Below, one piece after another: positions 25,107-34,402 of a DNA stretch of 64,000 nt. Both the position numbers and the translations under genes were made by a program. Every line of letters starts with the position of its first letter. Position 1 is the first letter of the stretch. The DNA lies in contig NZ_CP083560.1 in the NCBI RefSeq assembly GCF_025143825.1, positions 1,736,001-1,800,000 on the forward strand. Reading direction: 5' to 3'. Under the pieces are notes generated by a model. That model made no database searches. It worked only from the letters and a program-made list of their open reading frames with translations, and was not told the origin of the DNA. This DNA is from Sulfitobacter sp. S223. GTDB lineage: Bacteria; Pseudomonadota; Alphaproteobacteria; Rhodobacterales; Rhodobacteraceae.

Positions 25107-26876
25107 ATGAGCACTGATAACATCGCCACAACACCGCCCTGGCAACCCGCTGCGTTTAGCTGGCGGGTTCGCATCGGTTTGGCGGTGATGCTTGTTTTTG
25201 CCGTTGCCGTCATTTCGGTGACCAACCGTTTGCTGACAGACCGTTTTACCGAAAGTACCCGTAACCGTGCTGAATTGCGTATCGCGCTCTACGGCGGCAA
25301 CCTCTTGGCCGAACTACGCCAGAACGCGATCGTGCCGCAGCTGTTGGGCCGTGACCCGACGTTGATTTCAGCACTTGAAAGCGCGGATTACACGCTTTCG
25401 ACACAGCGGCTGATCTCCTTCGTTGAAGAGATCGGTGCGGCGTCCTTGATGCTGCTCGACACGGACGGCCGGACGGTTGCCGCTACAGACCGCAACCGGA
25501 TCGGGGCAGCGCATCGGTCCCAGCCCTATTTCGTCGATGCAATCCGGTCTAATACGACCATTTTCAGCGTAACCCGTGATGAAACGGGCGGCTACGGCTT
25601 TTTCTACTCTCGCCGCATCCAGAATGGCGGCACGACGGTGGGCGTTATCGCCGTCGAGGTCGATCTCAAGAAGTTCGAGCGCGCGTGGGCGGGGATCTCG
25701 GATGCGGTTATTGTGCTGGACAGCAACGAAGAAATCCTGCTGGCCACCGAACCGCGCTGGCGCGGCAAGACAGAAGCGGAAGCACTGGAAAATCAAACTC
25801 CGCAAAGCGCGATCGAACGTGCCATTCAGGCCACCGCTGATTGGACCGCATTGCCCCCCGATGCCTACCTGCGCGGCGAAGCTGTGATGCGGCTGGATGC
25901 GCGGGTGAATTTTCGCGGATGGCGGATGGTCAGCTACACCACCTATGCCAGCGTGCGCGAACGGGTGAATGGCGTTCTGGCCCTCGAAGTCATGGGCTTT
26001 GCGATTCTTCTGGCGCTGACTTTCTATTTTCTGAGCCGCCGAACCGCGGGTCGCGCTGCTATTTTTCAACGTGAATCGGCAGAGCTTCGCGCATTGAACG
26101 CAGCACTACAGCGGGAAATTGCTGAGCGTAAGCGTGTGCAAGAGACGCTTGCAGTGGCAGAACAAACGCTTGAACAGTCTAGTAAATTGGCCGCGCTAGG
26201 CGAGATGTCGGCGGCGGTAAGCCATGAGCTGAACCAGCCACTGGCCGCGATGAAGACATATCTGGCGGGCGCACGGCTGCTGTTGCAGCGCAACCGACCC
26301 GAGGAAGCGCTAAGCTCATTCGGGCGGATTGATGATCTGATCGAGCGTATGGGCGCGATCACCAGACAGCTCAAATCCTATGCCCGCAAGGGCCAGGAGG
26401 TGTTTTCACCTGTCAACATGGCTGACGCGCTGGCATCGGCATTGTCGATGATGGAACCGCAGTTGCGGCAGCGGCAGGTACAGATTGTACGGATACTGCC
26501 GGATGAACCCGTATATACTCTTGGTGACAGGATGCGGATCGAACAGGTTTTGGTTAACCTCTTGCGGAACGCACTGGATGCCACCAAATCAGAAAGACAC
26601 CCGAAAGTTGAGATCATCTTGAGTGCGGGGGAAACGGTAACATTGACGGTGCGTGACAACGGCCCCGGTATTGAGGACTTGGATGCGCTGTTCGAGCCGT
26701 TTTATACAACCAAGCAGCCCGGCGACGGGGTCGGTCTTGGCCTTGCGATCTCTTCGGGGATTGTAAGCGATCTGGGTGGTCGGTTGACAGCCCGGAACGG
26801 GCAGGGCGGCGGCGCAGTATTCGAGATGCAATTGCCGTTCTATGACGGCACACAGGAAACAAAGGCGGCGGAATAA
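25107..26876 (+). CDS. dctB: C4-dicarboxylate sensor histidine kinase
   Basis: DctB senses succinate, malate or fumarate in the periplasm and phosphorylates DctD. TM1 spans about residues 21-41, a double-Cache type periplasmic domain follows (about 45-285, with ESADYTLSTQRLISFVEEIG and FSVTRDETGGYGFFYSRRI), and TM2 is about 290-310. A coiled linker (RALNAALQREIAERKRVQET) leads to the H-box SHELNQPLAAMKTYLAGARL with His373. The ATPase boxes NLLRNALDAT, VRDNGPGI and GDGVGLGLAIS are intact. dctD starts four bases after its stop. The transporter dctPQM is not in the window. Confidence 0.93.
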   Translation: MSTDNIATTPPWQPAAFSWRVRIGLAVMLVFAVAVISVTNRLLTDRFTESTRNRAELRIALYGGNLLAELRQNAIVPQLLGRDPTLISALESADYTLSTQRLISFVEEIGAASLMLLDTDGRTVAATDRNRIGAAHRSQPYFVDAIRSNTTIFSVTRDETGGYGFFYSRRIQNGGTTVGVIAVEVDLKKFERAWAGISDAVIVLDSNEEILLATEPRWRGKTEAEALENQTPQSAIERAIQATADWTALPPDAYLRGEAVMRLDARVNFRGWRMVSYTTYASVRERVNGVLALEVMGFAILLALTFYFLSRRTAGRAAIFQRESAELRALNAALQREIAERKRVQETLAVAEQTLEQSSKLAALGEMSAAVSHELNQPLAAMKTYLAGARLLLQRNRPEEALSSFGRIDDLIERMGAITRQLKSYARKGQEVFSPVNMADALASALSMMEPQLRQRQVQIVRILPDEPVYTLGDRMRIEQVLVNLLRNALDATKSERHPKVEIILSAGETVTLTVRDNGPGIEDLDALFEPFYTTKQPGDGVGLGLAISSGIVSDLGGRLTARNGQGGGAVFEMQLPFYDGTQETKAAE

Positions 26877-26879
26877 ATT

Positions 26880-28214
26880 ATGGCACAGGCGATGAAGATT
26901 GCGATTGTCGACGATGAAAAAGATATGCGCCAGTCAATCAGCCAATGGCTGGCTTTGTCGGGATACGACACAGAAACGTTTGCCAGCGCGGAAGACGCGC
27001 TCAAGGTATTGGGCCCTGATTATCCGGGTATCGTGATTTCGGACATCAAGATGCCGGGCATGGACGGGATGCAGTTTTTAAAGAAGCTGATGGGCAGTGA
27101 CAGCGCGTTGCCTGTGATTATGATCACAGGTCACGGTGATGTTCCAATGGCCGTTGAAGCAATGCGTGTTGGCGCCTTTGATTTCTTGGAAAAGCCGTTC
27201 AATCCGGACCGGATGAGCGAGCTGGCCAAAAAAGCGACAGCAACGCGCCGTCTGGTGATGGATAACCGTTTGCTGCGTCGAGAACTAAGCGATGGCGGCC
27301 AGCTGATGAAAAAGCTCATTGGTCAAAGCCCGGTGATGGAGCGTTTGCGCGAGGATATTCTCGATCTTGGGCAGGCGGATGGACATGTCCTGATTGACGG
27401 TGAAACAGGTACAGGCAAAACATTGGTGGCGCACGCGCTGCACGCTGTCGGTAGCCGTGCTGGCAAGAAATTCGTGCTGGTAAGTGCATCTGCCTATGAA
27501 GAAGACGCTCTGAGCAAGCGTCTGTTTGGTCCGATGCAGCCCGAAGACGCGCAACTGCCGGCCATCGAAGAGGCGCGCGGCGGAACCTTGGTGCTGGAAG
27601 ATGTCGAGGCGCTAAGCGAGACACTTCAAGCACGTCTGTTGTCGGTTATTAACGAACAGGGCACGCCGGCGGAGACGCGGATCGTGGCCATCTCAAACCT
27701 GCAAGAAGCGGGCCGTACGTCTGAAGATGTTCTGCGTTCAGATCTTTTTTACCGGCTGGCGGCATTGCGGATCACGGTGCCGCCGTTGCGCCAGCGCGGC
27801 GAAGACATTCTGACCCTTTTCACCCGCCTGAGCGACCAGTTCGCCGAGGAGTACGGATGTGATGCGCCACAGGTCACCGCGCAAGAGGCCGCGCAGCTGT
27901 TGCAGGCCCCGTGGCCGGGCAATGTGCGTCAACTCATCAACGTGGCAGAGCGTGCCGTCCTCCAGTCGCGCCGCGGCTCTGGCACGATCGCATCGCTGCT
28001 GATGTCGGACCATGATGAAATGCAGCCGGTGATGACGACAGAGGGCAAGCCTCTTAAGGAATATGTAGAAGCGTTCGAGCGGATGCTGATCGACAACACG
28101 ATGCGCCGTCACAAAGGCTCTATCTCATCCGTGATGGATGAGCTGTGCCTGCCACGCCGCACGCTGAATGAGAAGATGGCCAAATACCAACTCCAGCGGT
28201 CGGATTATCTCTGA
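26880..28214 (+). CDS. dctD: DctD-type response regulator lacking the GAFTGA loop
   Basis: Receiver domain 1-120: Asp11-Asp12, phospho-acceptor Asp55 in SDIKMPGMDG, Lys in FLEKPFNPD. The AAA+ domain has Walker A GETGTGKT (174-181), Walker B GGTLVLEDVEAL (about 234-245) and RSDLFYRLAALRITVPPLRQ. A Fis-type helix-turn-helix closes the protein (SISSVMDELCLPRRTLNEKM). The GAFTGA motif that touches sigma-54 is missing: where LFGHEAGAFTGA is expected, the protein reads LFGPMQPEDAQ. It may therefore act without sigma-54, as the Rhodobacter capsulatus NtrC does. It pairs with dctB upstream and ends before a shared terminator. Confidence 0.88.
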   Translation: MAQAMKIAIVDDEKDMRQSISQWLALSGYDTETFASAEDALKVLGPDYPGIVISDIKMPGMDGMQFLKKLMGSDSALPVIMITGHGDVPMAVEAMRVGAFDFLEKPFNPDRMSELAKKATATRRLVMDNRLLRRELSDGGQLMKKLIGQSPVMERLREDILDLGQADGHVLIDGETGTGKTLVAHALHAVGSRAGKKFVLVSASAYEEDALSKRLFGPMQPEDAQLPAIEEARGGTLVLEDVEALSETLQARLLSVINEQGTPAETRIVAISNLQEAGRTSEDVLRSDLFYRLAALRITVPPLRQRGEDILTLFTRLSDQFAEEYGCDAPQVTAQEAAQLLQAPWPGNVRQLINVAERAVLQSRRGSGTIASLLMSDHDEMQPVMTTEGKPLKEYVEAFERMLIDNTMRRHKGSISSVMDELCLPRRTLNEKMAKYQLQRSDYL

Positions 28215-28234
28215 GCGAAGGATTAAATCAAAGA

Positions 28235-28263
28235 AAAAGGGGCGCCAGAACGGTGCCCCTTTT
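28235..28263. terminator. Bidirectional rho-independent terminator between dctD and a lipoprotein gene
   Basis: AAAAGGGGCGCC, loop AGAAC, GGTGCCCCTTTT: a strong stem flanked by A and T tracts, so it can stop transcription from both convergent genes. Confidence 0.85.
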
Positions 28264-28295
28264 GCTATTTGGTCTTTCGGGGACTGTTCGGAAAA

Positions 28296-28595
28296 TCAGC
28301 CGCCTCCAAGTTTGTACATCTGGGTCGGATTGCCTTCATCATCTGTGCGGCACATCCAGCGCTCCTGAAGTGCGGGTACGTCGACGATGAACTGGTTGAT
28401 TTCGACAATCGGCAATGTGGTGTTGAGCTGTGCGGTTGCATCGCCTGTCTGCTCTTTGATCACCGCCACACATTTGCGGTTGGCGCGTGCATCACGGCGT
28501 ACATCGGGATCGGGATCAAATTCGGCTGGATCACAGGCCGCGAGGGCCAAAGTTGCCATGCTCGCGAAAAGGGCAGGGCGTGCAAGAAATCGCAT
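28296..28595 (-). CDS. Small predicted lipoprotein, 99 aa
   Basis: MRFLARPALFASMATLALAAC is a lipoprotein signal with lipobox LAAC (Cys21). The mature part is short and acidic (DPAEFDPDPDVRRDARANRK), then CVAVIKEQTGDATAQLNTT and WMCRTDDEGNPTQMYKLGG, with two more Cys that could form a disulfide. It looks like a membrane-attached periplasmic protein of unknown role. It converges on dctD and shares its terminator. Confidence 0.75.
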   Translation of the reverse strand: MRFLARPALFASMATLALAACDPAEFDPDPDVRRDARANRKCVAVIKEQTGDATAQLNTTLPIVEINQFIVDVPALQERWMCRTDDEGNPTQMYKLGGG

Positions 28596-29167
28596 ATTGT
28601 CTCCTAGATGTTAGCGGCGCGCGCGAATGCGCCCTGATTGTTGCAGAAAACCGTAAGGGCAAATTATACGAACGGCAACATGCCTCGGGGTGGTTTTCGG
28701 GGCCAATCCTTTGCCGGAATTCACCGTGAAGTGTAATTTAGGTGGTCTGAGGCATGATTGCCCATTGTGTTTGCCGCGCTCGTCCTTTTATCTAGGGGGA
28801 TGGGCTGCTGTGGATAAACACAGCACTTAGAGCCCGATGAAGAGTTTCGCTGCTGCCTTTTGGCACACCGCCTGAGTGCAGCAGACCGATTGGCCGGAAA
28901 CGGCGAAGAGACGCTGATGGACATCTAGGGTTTAACGCCTGAAATGACACAGTTTTTAATGGATGCGCGGCGCACCTTGCACAACAAGGCAGTGATCCCG
29001 CATCGGAGAAGAACCGCGATGACGCGCGCAAACGCTGATAACAGTTTCGGAGGTGGCCCCTTGGGCCGCACCGCTGCGCCGTCCCACATCGCCCTGACAA
29101 GACACTCGGCCCTGCGAGCAGCCCCCCCCGGGAGGCCTGCGCGTGCGCGCCCGTGCAAAAGAGTAAA
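28596..29167. other. 570-base gene-free region upstream of rne
   Basis: No credible gene. TTGCAG (28641-28646) and TATACG (28665-28670), 18 bases apart, could be a weak rightward promoter. From about 29040 the DNA is GC-rich with several short palindromes (GGTGGCCCCTTGGGCC, GCCCCCCCCGGGAGGCCTGC), so the rne transcript probably has a long, structured leader. RNase E genes in other bacteria are autoregulated through such leaders; that is inference here. Confidence 0.4.
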
Positions 29168-31954
29168 ATGCCTAAGAAAATGCTTATCGATGCCACCCAC
29201 GCGGAAGAAACCCGCGTTGTTGTGGTGGACGGAAACAAGGTCGAAGAATTCGATTTCGAATCTGAAAACAGACGCCAGCTAGCCGGTAATATCTATCTCG
29301 CCAAGGTGACGCGCGTTGAGCCGTCATTGCAGGCGGCTTTTGTGGACTACGGTGGGAACCGCCACGGCTTCCTCGCGTTTTCGGAAATTCATCCGGACTA
29401 TTACCAGATTCCCGTTGCAGACCGTGAGGCGCTGCTGGCGGAAGAACGTGCGTATGCTGAAGCGCAAGCCGCCAAGGATGAAGAAGACGAAAAGCCCAAG
29501 CGCCGGACGCGGTCGCGGTCTCGCAAGCCTAAGGCTGCCGAGGCGGCAACGGATGACGCCAAGACATCAACAGACATTGATGGCATGGAGACCGTTGATC
29601 TGGACGCGGATGAAGTAGAAGTCGCAGAAGGCGAAGCTTCTTCTCCGATGGAGCGGGTCAAAGAAACACCGGTAGAGACGCCAGCAGAAACAGCTGATGC
29701 CGATGAAGAGGGCTCTGACGATCAGGACGATGCGGAAGGCGATGCAACTGCTGATGCCTCTGACAAGGACGAGAATATCGAATCTGTCGCCGACGAGGAC
29801 GACAGCGAAGATATCCGTCCGGTGCGCAAACCCCGTCCACGCCGTTACAAAATCCAGGAAGTGATTAAAGTACGCCAGATCCTGCTGGTTCAGGTCGTCA
29901 AGGAAGAGCGCGGCAACAAAGGCGCTGCCCTGACCACTTATCTTTCACTGGCTGGCCGTTACTGCGTTCTGATGCCAAACACCGCGCGTGGTGGTGGTAT
30001 CTCGCGCAAGATCACGAACGCTGTTGACCGCAAAAAGCTGAAAGAGATCGCGCAAGAGATCGAAGTGCCTCAGGGTGCTGGACTGATTGTGCGTACTGCC
30101 GGCGCCAAGCGGACCAAAGCTGAAATCAAGCGGGACTATGAATATCTGCAACGCATGTGGGAGCAAATCCGCGAGCTGACGCTGAAATCCATAGCACCTG
30201 CGAAAATCTACGAAGAAGGCGATCTGATCAAACGGTCGATCCGTGACCTCTATAACCGCGACATTGACGAGGTGTTCGTAGAAGGTGAGCGCGGCTACCG
30301 CATCGCCAAGGACTTCATGAAGATGATCATGCCGTCCCATGCGAAGAACGTAAAACGCTATGAGGAAAACCTGCCGCTGTTCGCGCGGTATCAGGTCGAA
30401 TCCTACCTGTCAGGCATGTTTAATCCTACGGTTCAGCTGCCCTCTGGTGGTTATATCGTGATTGGCGTGACTGAGGCGCTTGTCGCCGTCGACGTAAACT
30501 CGGGCCGTGCCACCAAGGAAGGCAGCATTGAGCAGACCGCGCTCAAGACCAACCTTGAGGCCGCAGCCGAAGTTGCGCGTCAGCTGCGCCTGCGCGACCT
30601 TGCAGGACTGATCGTGATCGACTTCATCGACATGGACGAGCGTAAGAATAACGCTGCCGTCGAAAAAATGATGAAGGATAAGCTCAAGACTGATCGTGCG
30701 CGCATACAGATTGGCCGCATTTCGGGCTTTGGCCTGATGGAAATGTCCCGCCAGCGTCTGCGTCCCGGCATGATCGAGGCGACAACACAGCCTTGTACTG
30801 CCTGCCACGGCACTGGCCTCATCCGGTCGGATGACAACCTTGCCCTGGCGATCCTGCGGACCATCGAAGAGGAAGGTACACGCCGCCGTTCACGCGAGGT
30901 GCTGATTAAGGCGCCTGTCGGCATTGCCAATTTCCTGATGAACCAAAAGCGCGAACACATCGCCAACATCGAAATGCGCTATGGTCTTAGCGTGCGGATC
31001 GAAGGGGACCCGCATTTGGTAAGCCCTGATTTCTCTATCGAGAAATTCAAGACTGCTACGCGTGTTGTACAACAGCTCTCGCATGTCGTGTCGGTTGATA
31101 CGTCTTTGATGGACGAGATCGACGAAGCGGATGCAGCCGAGGCAGAAGCCGCAGAAGCGGCGGCCGAAGCAGAGAACGTCAGCGAAACACGTCCGGATGC
31201 AGCCACCCCCGCCCAAGAGGATGGTGAGGACAAGCCAAAGCGCAAACGTCGCCGGAGACGGCGCAGCCGTGGTGGCCGCTCTACGTCGGATGATCAGCAG
31301 TCGGACGAGAACCAGTCTGGTGAAAGCCAGTCCGGTGAAAGCAAGTCTGAGGGAGACGACACTGCCAAGACCGACTCAGATCAACCTGCTCCGGAAACTG
31401 TCGATGCGACTGCCGAAGAAGCGGCCAAGCCGAAGCCACGCAGCCGTTCTCGTAGCCGCAAGCCGAAGGCAGAGCCTGTTGCTGTAGACGCACCGCAGGA
31501 AACCTCCGAAGCGCCTGCAGAAGCAGCTGCCGAGGAAGCACCAGCAGTTGAGGAAAAGCCCAAGCCCAAGCGGACCCGTGCGCCGCGCAAGCCAAAAGCG
31601 GCGCCTGTAGCTGAAGCGGAAGAAACTCCTGCGTCTGAGGGCGCCGCAGTTTTGGATGCGCCTGCTGATCCAGTGGCAAAGGCCGAACCTAAGCCAAAGG
31701 CGACGCGCAAGCCGCGCACCACCACGAAAAAGACAGCGCCGAAGAAGGCCGAAGAACCGGCTGAGGCCGTTGCTCCCGTCGAGGCACCCGTGGCGGTACC
31801 GGTTGCCGCGCCAGAACCCGCGCCCGTTGCGGCACCTGAGCCGGTTGCCGAAAAGGTTCAAGCACCAGAACCGGTAGCAGAGCCTGAGGTGAAGGCCGAA
31901 GAAGAACCGGCAAAGCCGCGGCGCAAGGGCTGGTGGTCACTTGGCAGTCGCTAA
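29168..31954 (+). CDS. rne: Ribonuclease E
   Basis: The main endoribonuclease of mRNA decay and rRNA/tRNA processing and the core of the degradosome. The catalytic half starts MPKKMLIDATHAEETRVVVV and includes the S1 domain, interrupted by a long acidic insertion (about residues 95-220). The DNase I-like core has VDVNSGRATKEG and LRDLAGLIVIDFIDM with its catalytic Asp. The zinc link is PCTACHGTG. The C-terminal third (from about residue 655) is a disordered scaffold of Ala/Glu/Pro blocks with Arg-rich patches (KRKRRRRRRSRGG) that should bind RNA and partners, ending KGWWSLGSR. I start at ATG 29168, not the upstream GTG, because of the conserved N-terminus. Confidence 0.95.
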   Translation: MPKKMLIDATHAEETRVVVVDGNKVEEFDFESENRRQLAGNIYLAKVTRVEPSLQAAFVDYGGNRHGFLAFSEIHPDYYQIPVADREALLAEERAYAEAQAAKDEEDEKPKRRTRSRSRKPKAAEAATDDAKTSTDIDGMETVDLDADEVEVAEGEASSPMERVKETPVETPAETADADEEGSDDQDDAEGDATADASDKDENIESVADEDDSEDIRPVRKPRPRRYKIQEVIKVRQILLVQVVKEERGNKGAALTTYLSLAGRYCVLMPNTARGGGISRKITNAVDRKKLKEIAQEIEVPQGAGLIVRTAGAKRTKAEIKRDYEYLQRMWEQIRELTLKSIAPAKIYEEGDLIKRSIRDLYNRDIDEVFVEGERGYRIAKDFMKMIMPSHAKNVKRYEENLPLFARYQVESYLSGMFNPTVQLPSGGYIVIGVTEALVAVDVNSGRATKEGSIEQTALKTNLEAAAEVARQLRLRDLAGLIVIDFIDMDERKNNAAVEKMMKDKLKTDRARIQIGRISGFGLMEMSRQRLRPGMIEATTQPCTACHGTGLIRSDDNLALAILRTIEEEGTRRRSREVLIKAPVGIANFLMNQKREHIANIEMRYGLSVRIEGDPHLVSPDFSIEKFKTATRVVQQLSHVVSVDTSLMDEIDEADAAEAEAAEAAAEAENVSETRPDAATPAQEDGEDKPKRKRRRRRRSRGGRSTSDDQQSDENQSGESQSGESKSEGDDTAKTDSDQPAPETVDATAEEAAKPKPRSRSRSRKPKAEPVAVDAPQETSEAPAEAAAEEAPAVEEKPKPKRTRAPRKPKAAPVAEAEETPASEGAAVLDAPADPVAKAEPKPKATRKPRTTTKKTAPKKAEEPAEAVAPVEAPVAVPVAAPEPAPVAAPEPVAEKVQAPEPVAEPEVKAEEEPAKPRRKGWWSLGSR

Positions 31955-31976
31955 ACGCTGGATGATCTGAAACAAC

Positions 31977-32006
31977 AAAAAGGCAGGCTTTCGGGCCTGC
32001 CTTTTT
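31977..32006. terminator. Bidirectional rho-independent terminator between rne and the tusA-like gene
   Basis: AAAAAGGCAGGC, loop TTTCGG, GCCTGCCTTTTT: a perfect 12-bp stem with A/T tracts at both ends, between two convergent genes. Confidence 0.9.
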
Positions 32007-32026
32007 CGTTTGACGGGGCGGGCGGT

Positions 32027-32251
32027 TCAGCCTGCTTTTTCAATCACATAGATTTGCGTATCGCCATCTGCACTGCTTTCCACCAGCGTGTGACCGGCCT
32101 CTGTACAGAAGTGCGGTACATCGATCACTGCAGCAGGATCATCGGCACGCATACGCAGCCTGTCACCCGAATTCAGCGACTGCAGTCGCTTGCGTGCTTT
32201 AAGTACGGGCAGGGGGCACAAAAGCCCTGTGGCATCAAGATCATGTATCAT
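32027..32251 (-). CDS. TusA-family sulfur carrier protein, 74 aa
   Basis: The TusA signature LDATGLLCPLPVLKARKRL (Cys-Pro-x-Pro, persulfide Cys12) sits at the N-terminus, followed by LNSGDRLRMRADDPAAVIDV and a C-terminal FCTEAGHTL. These 70-80 residue proteins relay sulfur to tRNA thiolation, molybdenum cofactor or oxidation pathways; which one cannot be told. The frame stays open far upstream, but the family fit places the start at 32251. ccdA is divergent, 93 bases away. Confidence 0.88.
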   Translation of the reverse strand: MIHDLDATGLLCPLPVLKARKRLQSLNSGDRLRMRADDPAAVIDVPHFCTEAGHTLVESSADGDTQIYVIEKAG

Positions 32252-32344
32252 GCGCCAAGATGTAGGCCGCATGTTACAGCCTGTCCACAGCCTTGTGACA
32301 ACGTGACAGGTGACGACAGGCCCAACAGAGTATACCTGTGAACC

Positions 32345-33097
32345 ATGTTTGGAATCGACCTTATTGACGCAAGTCTTTTGCCCGCGATCATCGTGGCCCT
32401 GCTGGCCGGTGTGATCAGCTTTTTGTCGCCTTGTGTGCTGCCGATTGTGCCGCCTTACCTGGCCTACATGAGCGGGGTGAGCCTGAATGACATGAGCTCG
32501 GTCAGCGCCGCGCGGCGCCGTGCGATTGTGGCTGCGCTGTTCTTTGTCATGGGGCTCAGTACGGTTTTCTTGATCCTCGGATTCACGGCGTCGGCCTTCG
32601 GGGCGTTCTTTCTTCAAAACCAGATACTCTTTAGCCAGATTTCTGGCGTTGTGGTGATCATTTTTGGTATCCATTTTCTTGGTATCTTCCGTATTCCTTT
32701 CCTCGACCGCGAAGCGCGGATGGATGCAGGCGATAAAGGAGGCTCCTCATTTGGCGCCTATCTTTTGGGGCTGGCTTTTGCGTTTGGCTGGACGCCCTGT
32801 ATCGGTCCGCAACTTGGCGCTATCCTGTCCTTGGCTGCGTCCGAAGGTTCGGTCTCGCGTGGCACGCTTTTGCTGGGCGTATATGCGCTTGGCCTCGGGA
32901 TTCCCTTTCTGTTGGCGGCTATGTTCATGACCCGCGCCGTAGGGGTGATGAACAAGCTCAAACGCCACATGAAAGCGATTGAACGGGTCATGGGATTGCT
33001 GTTGTTGATCGTCGGTATTGCCATGCTCACTGGCGCCTTCTCGACCTTTAGCTTCTGGTTGCTAGAGACCTTTCCAGCGCTTGGAAGTCTGGGCTAA
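32345..33097 (+). CDS. ccdA: Cytochrome c biogenesis protein CcdA (thiol-disulfide transporter)
   Basis: An integral membrane protein with about six TM helices that moves reducing equivalents from cytoplasmic thioredoxin to periplasmic thiol enzymes for haem attachment to cytochrome c. The two redox Cys lie in matching motifs at the start of the helix triplets: LSPCVLPIVPPYLAYMSG near residue 30 and FGWTPCIGPQLGAILS near 150. At 250 residues it is the CcdA type, without the extra domains of DsbD. It stands alone, divergent from the tusA-like gene. Confidence 0.92.
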   Translation: MFGIDLIDASLLPAIIVALLAGVISFLSPCVLPIVPPYLAYMSGVSLNDMSSVSAARRRAIVAALFFVMGLSTVFLILGFTASAFGAFFLQNQILFSQISGVVVIIFGIHFLGIFRIPFLDREARMDAGDKGGSSFGAYLLGLAFAFGWTPCIGPQLGAILSLAASEGSVSRGTLLLGVYALGLGIPFLLAAMFMTRAVGVMNKLKRHMKAIERVMGLLLLIVGIAMLTGAFSTFSFWLLETFPALGSLG

Positions 33098-33169
33098 CGC
33101 CAAGGGTCTTACTTTGGCCGATAACCCGCGTTAGCATGGGTCAAACAAATATGAGGCCCGAGCAGACCC

Positions 33170-34402
33170 ATGGCTGCCCCCCGCACAACCGTGTCCCGTC
33201 GGCGGGTGTTCTACATCCCCGGTTATGACCCGATCCATCCCCGCCGCTACCGCGAGCTTTACCGAAAGGAATCCGCCTTGCAGGCAGGTATTTCCGGCTA
33301 TGGTATTTCATTGTCCGCGCGGCAGGGCGGCGTGCGATATGGCTGGGATGTCAAAGGCTTGATCGATGGCGTGGATGTGGATGCTTCGGTGGATGTGTTG
33401 GTTTGGTCCGACATCGTGCGCGACAGTATGGATACCTCAATCCTTGCCACTTACTGGCAACTTTTGCGCACCGCATGGGTCTATATCAGCACCGGAGCAT
33501 TGGGCCGCCTGATGCGGTTACGCAAAGGGCCCGTCATCGCCGCGCTTTACCCGGTGGGCATGTTGCTGATCCAGCTGCTTGTCGCCGTGGCGGCGGCCTT
33601 TGCCGTTAACTGGACAGGAAAACATCTGCTGGTGCCGCTGATGGGTCCCTGGGGGCAGGCAATAGCGGTAGGCGCATCCGTTGCTGTTGCGATCTGGCTT
33701 TTGAACTGGTTCAAGGCCAAAGATGGTAAGTTCTTTGCCTACTACCTGATGCATGATTACGCCTATGGCGCATCGACGCGTGGTGCCAATATGCCCGAAT
33801 TGGAACGCCGTATTGGGGAATTTGCCGATGCCATTGCCGAAGCGTTGGCAGATGACGTGGATGAGGTTTTGGTCGTTGGCCATTCCTCTGGCGCGCATCT
33901 AGGCGTTTCTGTGTTGGCCGATCTGATCCGCGCAGGCCGCGTGCCACCGGATGGTCCCGCGCTTGGGTTTCTGAGCTTGGGGCAAGTGGTCCCGATGGTC
34001 TCTTTTTTGCCCGATGCCCACCGCCTGCGCGCTGATCTGGCCTATCTCAGCGTCACTGACGCGCTTACCTGGATAGATGTAACTGCCCCCGGTGACGGGT
34101 GTGCCTTTGCGCTATGCGATCCGGTCAGCGTGAGTGGCGTTGCGCCAGAGGGCAAACGCTGGCCACTGGTGTTCTCTGCGGCCTTTACCCAATCTCTTAG
34201 CCCCGAGCGTTGGAAGGCACTGCGCTGGCGGTTCTTCCGGTTGCACTTTCAGTATATGTGCGCCTTCGATATGCCCCGCGATTATGATTACTTCCAAATT
34301 ACGGCTGGCCCTATGACCCTTGCCGACCGTTATGCAGGGCGTCCAGCGTCCAAATCGCGGATTGAGGAACCTGTGAACAAATTCACGAGCATGGCCGCAT
34401 GA
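33170..34402 (+). CDS. Membrane-embedded alpha/beta hydrolase-like protein, 410 aa
   Basis: VFYIPGYDPIHPRRY opens a hydrolase-like fold. Two hydrophobic segments (about 122-147 and 161-181) anchor it in the membrane. VVGHSSGAHLGVSVLA carries a G-x-S-x-G nucleophile elbow at Ser239, so esterase or lipase activity is likely; substrate unknown. The last codons overlap the start of a cytochrome P450 gene (ATGA), so the two are translationally coupled and probably act on the same lipid or hydrophobic compound. That link is inference from the overlap. Confidence 0.72.
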   Translation: MAAPRTTVSRRRVFYIPGYDPIHPRRYRELYRKESALQAGISGYGISLSARQGGVRYGWDVKGLIDGVDVDASVDVLVWSDIVRDSMDTSILATYWQLLRTAWVYISTGALGRLMRLRKGPVIAALYPVGMLLIQLLVAVAAAFAVNWTGKHLLVPLMGPWGQAIAVGASVAVAIWLLNWFKAKDGKFFAYYLMHDYAYGASTRGANMPELERRIGEFADAIAEALADDVDEVLVVGHSSGAHLGVSVLADLIRAGRVPPDGPALGFLSLGQVVPMVSFLPDAHRLRADLAYLSVTDALTWIDVTAPGDGCAFALCDPVSVSGVAPEGKRWPLVFSAAFTQSLSPERWKALRWRFFRLHFQYMCAFDMPRDYDYFQITAGPMTLADRYAGRPASKSRIEEPVNKFTSMAA

